Of a stretch of 55,020 nt of DNA, positions 48,008 to 55,020 are shown in pieces. The stretch's first letter is position 1. Each line of letters starts with the position of its first letter. Under the pieces are notes generated by a model. The model ran no database searches, was not told the origin of the DNA, and worked only from the letters and a program-made list of their open reading frames with translations. Location of the stretch: positions 1 through 55,020 of the forward strand of contig VGLH01000008.1 of the NCBI GenBank assembly GCA_016866785.1. The letters are read 5' to 3'. A program made the translations under genes and the position numbers. This DNA comes from Candidatus Poribacteria bacterium (GTDB lineage: Bacteria > Poribacteria > WGA-4E > GCA-2687025).

Positions 48008-51000
48008 TCAGTTCCGGTTGACGATGGCGATGACGAGAACAGTGGTCGCCGCCGTAGCGACGGTGAAGCGGATGATGCTGGCGATTCGATCCCAGGCGTT
48101 CGTCATCTTCTCGACCATGACGCGCGTCGGCACGACGATGATATCCCCCTCCCGCAGCCGCTCGACTTCGTCCACACGGAATACGAGCCCGTTCGTGCGG
48201 AGAACATGGATGCCATCCTTGTCGGCATCGGCTGCGAGTCCACCCGCGAACGCGAGGTAGTGCTTGATCTCCAGCTTCGGGTTGAACGTGAACGTTCCGG
48301 GACGTGCCGCCGCACCAGCCACGACGACGGTCGCAAGCCGACGCGGAATCTCCAGATGATCGAGTTGCCGCAGGTAGAGATCGTCAGCCCCTCTCGGAGA
48401 CCGCAGGATACCCGGCAGGTCGATCACGACGCGGTCGGATTCGATGAGCTCCTCGATCTTCCGCGCCGGCGTCACGAGATTGACGACCTTGGGAATCGCC
48501 GAGGGGCTCGCTGCCGATGTCGGGAGGGTGGATTTCATCTTCGCCGCTTCCGAAGTCGCGTCACCGGTCACGACGACGGAGCCGCCCGTTTCGCTTGTCG
48601 TGGCGCCATCCGTCCCACTTTCGGTGCCGTTCTCGGTCGCGCCGGTCAGCCCAGGAGCGATGCCTGCGAACGCGCCGACGAGGGGCGTCGCCACCTGTTC
48701 CAGCGTTTCAGTGAGCGGCTCGATCTGCGCCCCCTGCTTCTGTGCCTCGAACCTCGCGCGGGCTAGCGCTCGCTCGAAGGCGAGTTCGTTCGTCGCGTCG
48801 AGCGTCTTCCACAGGTCCTTGAGCGCCTGGCGCTGGGTCTGGTTAGCGATGTTCTCGCTGGCTCGCGTGAAGACGGCTCCCTCGGCGTTACCGAGCTGTG
48901 TCAGCCCGCCCGCCTTGCGCACCAGATCGCTGATCCGGTCGTCCAACTCGATGGCGTAGGTTCCGGGATACATGACTTCGCCGGTGATGGTGACCATGCG
49001 TGGGACATCGCGGAAGAGCGTCCGGCTCATGACGGAAAGCACATCGCCAGGCTCCAGCTCGATGTTGTGCTGCGGATCGCCAGCGGCGGCTTTCGCAAGG
49101 TTCACCCAGACGACGTTCGTCTGCTTGTCGGTGCGCGCGCGGGCGATCTGTCCCTCTTCGCGCGCGTTCGGGAGAACCCCTCCTGCGACGTAGAGGGCGT
49201 CCTGAACGCGCATCCCCTCGGTGTGTGGGTAGACGTCGGGGTTCTGGACCGCGCCGAAGATGGAGATGACGTCCTCCGGCACGTATTCCGCCTCGCGGAT
49301 CGTGGCGACGCGGAGCATGTCGCCGTCGCGGAGCGGGATGTCCGCGGACTCGTCGCCGGACAGAACCGCTTCGAGGTTCACGGCGATGGCGCGTTGGCGC
49401 TCCCAGTCGTCCATGTAGCGCAGCAGGTCGGCGCGCTTGAGATAGGCGTTCGGGAGAATGCCTCCGGCGCGCATCAGCAGGTCGCTGACCCGCATGTTCT
49501 CGGTGCGGGGGAACGTGTCGCCCTTTTGGACGGCTCCTATGACGCTCACCTCGCGCGGGGCTTCCCAGCGGGCGTCTTTGAGGTGGTAGATGACGAGCTC
49601 GTCTTCGGGCTGGAGCGGCAGATCGGCTGGGGCATGTCCCGCAAGGATCGCCGCCAGGTCGAGGGCCCGGCTGATTCCGACGCGATCCCAACGCGCTTCC
49701 TTGCGCAGGAGCAGCCCCAGCGGCGCATGATCCGGGAGAACGCCTCCGGCTCGGAACAGAGCGTCGCTGACGCGCATGTTCTCGGCAAAGGGAACCAGAC
49801 CCGGCGTCTGCACGGCTCCCGTGACGCGGACTTCGAGATGGGGCTGCCAACGGGCTTCGTCGTGCGTCAGCACCAAGAGCACATCGCCATCCTGCACGCG
49901 GAGGTCCGTCTCCGGCGTCAGCTTCGTCAGGTCGACGGGCAGGCTCCGCGCGAGCCGGTTACGCGCGTCGACACGGAGCAGCAGCGCGTGTTGCGCGTAG
50001 CCGTCGGGCAGAGCGCCCCCGGCGAGACGCAGCAGATCGGACAGCCGCATGTCGTCGGAGCGCGGGTAGTTGCCGGGGCGTGTGACGGCTCCCTGGGCGG
50101 CGGCGATCCGCTCCGGATGCCACGACACCTCAAAGGTCGAGTAGACCGTCAGCCGGTCGTGCGGCTGGAGAGGCACGTTGGCATCAGGATTCCCGTCGAG
50201 AGCCGCGTTCAGGTCGATGGGAATGAGCGTCGTCGTCCGCTGATCGGCGTTCCGTCGGAAGAGGTCGGCGCGGTCGCGGTGGGCTTCGCCGCGCAGTCCA
50301 CCGGCGAGCTGGATCGCGTCGGTGGCGCGCATGCCCGCGCGGAACTGGTAGATACGCGGCTGCTTGACGAACCCCCGGACCTGGATCGTATCGACCGGCT
50401 CCGACAGGACGGGATAGACGGTCACGCGGTCGCCGTCGAACAGCGCGGGAGCGTCGGCAAGATTGCCTGTCGCGTCGAGCGTGCGGATGACGCGCTGGGA
50501 ATGGTCGTCGACGGATTCGATCTGCACGGTCTTAGCGAACCCGCTGGGGCGGATGCCCAGCGCCATCTCGACGAGCTCGGGGAACCCCTCGTCGTCGGCG
50601 AGCTCGTAGATCGCGGGTCTTTGGAACTCGCCGATGGCGGCGACTTGCCGTCGTACGGGCCCGATCCAGATTTCGTCGCCGCCTTCGAGCTTCATGTCCT
50701 GTTCGGAGTCGCCGTGGAGCAGGTAACGGTAGAAATCGACCCGGTGGGTCTTCGTGCCGCGCCGGAGGGTGATGTTCCGCAACGAGCCCGAGTCGCTGGG
50801 GCCCCCGCTCACGTAGAGGGCGTTGAAGAGCGTCGCGGCGGCGCTGATCGCGTAGCTGCCGGGACGGTAGGCGTTGCCCACGATGGAGACCTGGATCGTC
50901 CGCAGCCTCTCGAAGGTCGCGACGACGCGCGTATCGGCGAAGGTCGTCCGGGCGATGAGATCGCGCGCCGCCGACTCGAACTGTTCCAGCGTCATCCCGG

Positions 51001-52621
51001 CGACGACGAGGGTTCCATGCGGTGGGAGCACGACCTGACCGTCTTTGGACACGGTGAGTGTGACCGTCTCCGGCGGCTTCCCGGCTGTTTCCGACCAGGA
51101 GATGATGATCAACTGGTCGCCGGGCTGGATGACCTGGTTGTGCGGAATGCTCAGCAGGACGTTCGAATCGAGCAGATCGGTCGGACCCACGAAGCCGGAG
51201 ATGGCGTCCTTGATGATCGCACTCGCCGGCGGCAGTCCCTGGCGGATGGGCGACGGCGTCTCGGTGGAACCGCTGCGAGCTCGGCGACGACCGGTCTCGG
51301 TTCCCTCAGCGTCTTCTGCGTCGAGCCGGGGTTCCTGCAGGAGGCGGACCTGGTTCTCCAGGTTCTTGATGTAGCTGCGGCTGCCCTGAAAGTAGTCGAT
51401 CCCAAAGCGCTGGACGAGCTGCTGCGACTCGTCGAAGACCTGACGGCGGGCTTCCTCTTCGGCGTCGAGCAGCATCGCTTGCTCGTCGAGGGTTTCGGAC
51501 GTCGGCGTCCGCCGTTTCGTCGGGACGATGATGAGGTCGCCAGCGCGGAGCGGCTCGTCGCTGCGGGCGAAGGTTCCGTCCCGGCGTAGGACGCGCACGC
51601 GCTCGGCATCGGCGTATTCCGTTGTGCCGCCGGCGAGCCGGATGTAGTCGCGCACCGCCAGCATCGGCTGGTAGAGGAAGGACATCGAGCGCGCGACCGC
51701 GCCGGTCACGACGATCCGCGCGAGAACCGTCGCGTCGATAGCCGCGTCGTCGATGGGCTGCTCGGGCTGGGGCTCGGCGACGTCCGCCGGTTCGGGTTCC
51801 AGCGGCAGACGGGGAACCAGGATCGTGTCGCCGGGCAGGAGATGGGTGATCTCGTCAGCGCGCTTGAGCTGACCGTTGGCGCGCAGGACGCGCACGGCGT
51901 CGCGGTCGGCGTCGGCGTCGTAGCCGCCTGTCGCCGCGATCAACTCGTCGAGGGTCCGCCGAGGGTCGTAGGGGAAACTCCGACCACGCACGACGGCTCC
52001 GATGACGCGGACGCCGCGCTGCTCGTCGGGCGTCGTCGGGACGGCGATTTTGGTCGGCTCGGGCTTCTCGCCGGGCTTGGCGGCAGGGGGGGCGCCGGGC
52101 GTGGGCCGCGCCGTCGTCGGAACGCCTTCTGCCTCGGCGGACATGACGATGAGCGTGTCGCCGCGCTCCAGTTCCGTCTTAGGCATCAACGGGAGCATCG
52201 TCCCGTCGGGCTTGAGAACCTGCACGTACACCTCTTCCGCGTCCTTGGCGTCCATCCCGGCGAGGAGCAGGTAGTCGCGCGGCTCGAGGCGCTCATCGAA
52301 GGGCATGGGTCCGGGGCGGCTGACATCGCCGAGGACGTACACGCTGCGCCGGAAGACGTCGCGTTCCTGCGGCGTCAGCACGGTGGACTTGCGTTCGGCG
52401 GAGCGGTCGGCGCTCTGGTCGCCTGTCGCGGTCGTCGGCTTGCGGGGTTCCTGCTGTCGTGGTTGGGTCTGCGTCGGGAGAAGACGCGGCGTTGCGCGGG
52501 GTCGTTGACTCGCTGGGTTCGACGTGGAGCTCTGTCCCCAAGCGGAAAGAGCGATCGCGAGGGTCGCCCATACGGTCGTCCACACCAAGGAACGCGCCAG
52601 ACGGGCGCTCGCAGATCGCAT
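48008..52621 (-). CDS. Giant polysaccharide-export-type protein with about 12 SLBB repeats
   Basis: 1537-residue exported protein. Signal peptide near 1-30 (LVWTTVWATLAIALSAWGQ). Twelve SLBB-like units are marked by a G-x-V-x-x-P-G pattern: GDVSRPGPM, GAVVRGRSF, GAVARSMSF, GNAYRPGSY, GEFQRPAIY, GFVKQPRIY, GAVTRPGNY, GAVQTPGLV, GAVQKGDTF, GAVQNPDVY, GEVMYPGTY and GAAARPGTF. A Wza-type Poly_export core lies between units 3 and 4 (VIQPGDQLIIISWSE; VTLTVSKDGQVVLPPHGTLV). A C-terminal helix (RFTVATAATTVLVIAIVNRN) would cross a membrane. Family members of about 370 residues form outer-membrane polysaccharide channels; this one is four times longer. GAGGAGCGGCT precedes the ATG. No glycosyltransferase or Wzc-like gene adjoins it; it diverges from the TonB receptor. 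Confidence 0.88.
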   Translation of the reverse strand: MRSASARLARSLVWTTVWATLAIALSAWGQSSTSNPASQRPRATPRLLPTQTQPRQQEPRKPTTATGDQSADRSAERKSTVLTPQERDVFRRSVYVLGDVSRPGPMPFDERLEPRDYLLLAGMDAKDAEEVYVQVLKPDGTMLPLMPKTELERGDTLIVMSAEAEGVPTTARPTPGAPPAAKPGEKPEPTKIAVPTTPDEQRGVRVIGAVVRGRSFPYDPRRTLDELIAATGGYDADADRDAVRVLRANGQLKRADEITHLLPGDTILVPRLPLEPEPADVAEPQPEQPIDDAAIDATVLARIVVTGAVARSMSFLYQPMLAVRDYIRLAGGTTEYADAERVRVLRRDGTFARSDEPLRAGDLIIVPTKRRTPTSETLDEQAMLLDAEEEARRQVFDESQQLVQRFGIDYFQGSRSYIKNLENQVRLLQEPRLDAEDAEGTETGRRRARSGSTETPSPIRQGLPPASAIIKDAISGFVGPTDLLDSNVLLSIPHNQVIQPGDQLIIISWSETAGKPPETVTLTVSKDGQVVLPPHGTLVVAGMTLEQFESAARDLIARTTFADTRVVATFERLRTIQVSIVGNAYRPGSYAISAAATLFNALYVSGGPSDSGSLRNITLRRGTKTHRVDFYRYLLHGDSEQDMKLEGGDEIWIGPVRRQVAAIGEFQRPAIYELADDEGFPELVEMALGIRPSGFAKTVQIESVDDHSQRVIRTLDATGNLADAPALFDGDRVTVYPVLSEPVDTIQVRGFVKQPRIYQFRAGMRATDAIQLAGGLRGEAHRDRADLFRRNADQRTTTLIPIDLNAALDGNPDANVPLQPHDRLTVYSTFEVSWHPERIAAAQGAVTRPGNYPRSDDMRLSDLLRLAGGALPDGYAQHALLLRVDARNRLARSLPVDLTKLTPETDLRVQDGDVLLVLTHDEARWQPHLEVRVTGAVQTPGLVPFAENMRVSDALFRAGGVLPDHAPLGLLLRKEARWDRVGISRALDLAAILAGHAPADLPLQPEDELVIYHLKDARWEAPREVSVIGAVQKGDTFPRTENMRVSDLLMRAGGILPNAYLKRADLLRYMDDWERQRAIAVNLEAVLSGDESADIPLRDGDMLRVATIREAEYVPEDVISIFGAVQNPDVYPHTEGMRVQDALYVAGGVLPNAREEGQIARARTDKQTNVVWVNLAKAAAGDPQHNIELEPGDVLSVMSRTLFRDVPRMVTITGEVMYPGTYAIELDDRISDLVRKAGGLTQLGNAEGAVFTRASENIANQTQRQALKDLWKTLDATNELAFERALARARFEAQKQGAQIEPLTETLEQVATPLVGAFAGIAPGLTGATENGTESGTDGATTSETGGSVVVTGDATSEAAKMKSTLPTSAASPSAIPKVVNLVTPARKIEELIESDRVVIDLPGILRSPRGADDLYLRQLDHLEIPRRLATVVVAGAAARPGTFTFNPKLEIKHYLAFAGGLAADADKDGIHVLRTNGLVFRVDEVERLREGDIIVVPTRVMVEKMTNAWDRIASIIRFTVATAATTVLVIAIVNRN

Positions 52622-52751
52622 AGCCGCTCCTCGAAGGATTCCAGCCGTCGGGACAGAGGGCGGGCGCTTGGCAGCGCCGCAGTCCCGATGATACTCTTAC
52701 GCGCAATCGCCGCGCAATGGAAAGCACGCCCGTGCCCAACCGGTTCCCATC

Positions 52752-55007
52752 GTGAAGATGCCCCTTCGCCTGCTCATCGCGCTAACGCTCGCACTGTGCG
52801 CCTTGCCCGCCGTCGCTGCGGAACCGACGGGGACGCTCACCGGCGTCGTCCGCGCCCAAGTCACCCAAAAGCCCATCGCCAATGCCCATGTGAGCTGTGG
52901 AGCCTACACGGCACAGGCGGACGAGAAGGGCGAGTTCGTTCTGGAGGACATTCCAGCGGGCGTCTATTCCGTGTCGGCGAACGCACCCGGCTATGGCGGT
53001 CGGCTCATCACGGACGTCCAAGTATCTAGCGGGCGGGTCGCTCGGATACTGCTCGAACTACATCCCGATGAACCGGACGTGACGCAGCTCGAAAGCGTCC
53101 ACGTCCAGGCGAGCCCCTTCACAGGGAGCTCGCGCGCGGCGACCAGCGCCGTCCGGCTGAACCGCTTCGAAATGCAGCGAACCGTCGGCGCCGCGTGGGA
53201 CATCCAGCGCGTCTTCGGCTCTCAGCCCGGCGCGACGACCAGCTCCGACCTCACGAACAACCTCGTCGTGCGCGGCGGCAACCCGACCGAGAACCTCATC
53301 CGCGTCGACGATATCGAAGCCCTCAGCATCAGCCATATCGCCGCGCAGGGCGAGTCGGGCGGCGCTATCGGCTTAGTGAACCTCGACTTCGTCCGCGACA
53401 CGGAGTTCTTTACGGGCGGGTTCCCCGCCGAGTACGGCGGCAAGCTATCGTCCGTGCTGGACATCCGCCTGCGTGAGGGGAACCGCGAGCGGCTCGGCGG
53501 CGAAATCGAGCTCTCGATGGCGGGATTCGGCGGAGGACTGGAGGGCCCCCTTCAGGGTGGACGCGGTTCGTGGGTCGCCTCGTACCGGCAGAGCTTTCTC
53601 GACCTGCTCAAGGAGCCCGCGCGTCTGACGGCGATCCCGCACTACGACGACGCGCACGCGAAGGTCGTCCTCGACCTGTCCGACTCCCATCGGCTGTCGT
53701 GGGTCGGCATCGGTGGGCGCAGCGATGTCGATATCCAATGGGTGCGGAACGTCGACCGCGCCGTCTACGACGGGTTCAAGCTGCTCACGGGCGGGACGTG
53801 GTCGGCGATCTGGGGAGAGAGCGCCGCGTCGCGTGTGACCTTGTCCCACGTCGCCAGCGTGGACGATTCGCAGATCTGGCAGGCGAAGCCGGAGCCCATC
53901 TACGACAGCCATTCGGCGAGCCGCGAGACCGCCGTCGCAGGCGCGCTCGACATCGGCGCGGACGAGAACAACGCGTGGCGGCTCGGGGCGGAGCTCCGCC
54001 GGATCGAGTTCCGCTATCGGATCGGTTCCGAGGATTGGAACGGGTTCAGCGAGAACGCCGGCAGGATCGTCTACATCGAGGAGCACGAGGTCGATGTGCG
54101 GCACGTCGGGTGGCGGCTCAGCGGCTACGCGCATCGGGACTGGACGCCCGTCCGCCCGCTGAGCGTCCGGCTTGGCGTGCGCGGTCAGAGGTTCACGCTG
54201 ACGGACGCGTCGAGCGTGGACCCGCGCATCGGTCTGCGCTGGACGGTCGCGCCGCAGACCTCGCTGAGCCTGAGCGGCGGGATCTACCATCAGTCGCCGA
54301 CGACGCTGGAGCTCGTCCTGGACCCGACGAACCTGGAGCTGCAAGACTTCGAGGCGTGGCATGCCGTCGCGGGATTCGAGCGGCGGTTCGCGGGGGCGTC
54401 GCGCCTGCTGATCGAAGCCTATCGGAAGGAGTACCGCGACCTGCCGATCCGCGAAGACGAGACCCTCGCCGGATCGAACGCGCTGAGGAACCTCGGCAGG
54501 AAGCAGGTGCAGGGCGTCGATCTGCTGCTGGAGAAGCGCATCCGGAAGGGTCCCTACGGGTCGATCATCCTGTCGCTGTCGGACTCGAAGTCGCGCGACG
54601 CCCAGGGCGCGTGGTACCCGGACGACTACGACATCCGCCGCCTCGTGTCGGTGTCGGGCGGGGTTCCGCTGATCGCGGGATGGACGCTCGGCGGCAAGTG
54701 GAGGCTCGTCGGCGGCAGACCCTACACGCTCCTGCCCATCCGTCCGAACGACGTGGGGGGTTACGATCTGGACCCGGACTTCGAGGCGCGGAACACCGTG
54801 CGCTATCCGGACTACCGGCGGCTCGACCTACGGATCGACCGGCGATTGGAGCTGGGCGGGTGGGGCGTGTCGCTGTTCTTGGAGGTCCAGAACGTCACGA
54901 ATCGGGACAACGTCTACGCCTGGCAGTTCGACCGCGTGGATGGGGAACTGAAGCCCATCCTTCAGTTCCAGCGGCTGACCATCATGGGAATCATCGCGGA
55001 TTTCTGA
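52752..55007 (+). CDS. TonB-dependent receptor with N-terminal carboxypeptidase-regulatory-like domain
   Basis: 751-residue outer-membrane receptor, complete. Signal peptide MKMPLRLLIALTLALCALPA then VAA. Residues about 26-105 form a carboxypeptidase-regulatory-like (Ig-like) domain (GTLTGVVRAQVTQKPIANAH; VLEDIPAGVYSVSANAPGYG). The plug domain (about 115-240) has SDLTNNLVVRGGNPTENLIR and FFTGGFPAEYGGKLSSVLDI. The barrel follows and ends with hydrophobic RLTIMGIIADF, whose terminal Phe is the outer-membrane insertion signal. It is of the SusC/OmpA-related or CirA-like TonB group with no cognate SusD nearby, so its ligand (siderophore, vitamin or glycan) is unknown. The start is GTG 52752 or ATG 52758; no strong ribosome site was seen. 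Confidence 0.9.
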   Translation: MKMPLRLLIALTLALCALPAVAAEPTGTLTGVVRAQVTQKPIANAHVSCGAYTAQADEKGEFVLEDIPAGVYSVSANAPGYGGRLITDVQVSSGRVARILLELHPDEPDVTQLESVHVQASPFTGSSRAATSAVRLNRFEMQRTVGAAWDIQRVFGSQPGATTSSDLTNNLVVRGGNPTENLIRVDDIEALSISHIAAQGESGGAIGLVNLDFVRDTEFFTGGFPAEYGGKLSSVLDIRLREGNRERLGGEIELSMAGFGGGLEGPLQGGRGSWVASYRQSFLDLLKEPARLTAIPHYDDAHAKVVLDLSDSHRLSWVGIGGRSDVDIQWVRNVDRAVYDGFKLLTGGTWSAIWGESAASRVTLSHVASVDDSQIWQAKPEPIYDSHSASRETAVAGALDIGADENNAWRLGAELRRIEFRYRIGSEDWNGFSENAGRIVYIEEHEVDVRHVGWRLSGYAHRDWTPVRPLSVRLGVRGQRFTLTDASSVDPRIGLRWTVAPQTSLSLSGGIYHQSPTTLELVLDPTNLELQDFEAWHAVAGFERRFAGASRLLIEAYRKEYRDLPIREDETLAGSNALRNLGRKQVQGVDLLLEKRIRKGPYGSIILSLSDSKSRDAQGAWYPDDYDIRRLVSVSGGVPLIAGWTLGGKWRLVGGRPYTLLPIRPNDVGGYDLDPDFEARNTVRYPDYRRLDLRIDRRLELGGWGVSLFLEVQNVTNRDNVYAWQFDRVDGELKPILQFQRLTIMGIIADF

Positions 55008-55020
55008 GGTGGGAGCGATG

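Noticed and set aside
1-55020. CRISPR arrays, tRNA or rRNA genes, prophage
   Set aside because: No regularly spaced repeats, no CCA-ended cloverleaf-like segment and no phage structural genes were recognised by eye; a covariance-model scan was not possible.

Overview
This is a dense bacterial chromosome window with high GC (about 64% by eye). It carries 40 protein genes or gene parts with ordinary Shine-Dalgarno sites, several GTG or TTG starts and short 4-8 bp gene overlaps. The content suggests an uncultured Gram-negative lineage close to Candidatus Poribacteria or a related FCB/PVC-type group. That placement is inference, drawn from several Gfo/Idh/MocA oxidoreductases, two phytanoyl-CoA dioxygenase-type enzymes, a sulfatase, UroD-family proteins, a DUF6785-type membrane protein, a TonB-dependent receptor and a Trx/PDZ protein of a type seen in Planctomycetes-like bacteria. 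I saw no tRNA, rRNA or CRISPR array.

Layout. 1-4850 (minus strand): a selenocysteine-type Trx/PDZ protein, a Gfo/Idh/MocA oxidoreductase, an amidohydrolase, a NIL-domain protein, a CbpA-like DnaJ and the start of gpmA. 4851-5327: gap with a decayed IS5-like fragment. 5328-8411 (minus): dapF, lysA and a DUF547 protein. 8471-11431 (plus): rqcH and a second Gfo/Idh/MocA enzyme. 11534-14312 (minus): PhyH, creatininase-like protein and thiO. 14391-17425: a thiamine-binding-type protein convergent with a large YncE/phosphoesterase fusion. 17426-19822: scrambled segment with a second IS5-like remnant and a two-gene cassette (VTT membrane protein, radical SAM protein) lying between two 85-bp direct copies of a phyH 3' end. 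19739-24541 (minus): a probable catabolic operon (DUF993, DUF6785, sugar isomerase/epimerase-type, PhyH). 24661-31983: a membrane-anchored STAND NTPase with tandem TPRs, divergent from a 1472-residue TPR protein and a small coupled partner. 32149-40746 (plus): amidohydrolase, dual-specificity phosphatase, sulfatase, UroD-like, MazG-like, two CNNM/CorC-type proteins and a second UroD-like. 40793-47230 (plus): DUF1844, a MEMO1-AMMECR1 fusion, hisS (frameshifted), aspS and der. 47327-55007: a TPMT-like methyltransferase and a 1537-residue SLBB export protein, divergent from a complete TonB-dependent receptor.

The clearest unusual feature is at 3570-4850. Two adjacent reading frames are in the same phase and separated by one TGA that falls in a C-x-x-(TGA) thioredoxin motif. 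An 8-bp hairpin with an AGGUU loop follows at a typical bacterial SECIS distance, so it reads as one 426-residue exported selenoprotein that also has a CxxCH motif and PDZ domains. Other points worth checking are the repeat-flanked radical SAM cassette, a PhyH enzyme whose iron motif reads HxG instead of HxD, the recently expanded TPR array in the STAND protein, the frameshift near the start of hisS and the 12-fold SLBB repeat protein.
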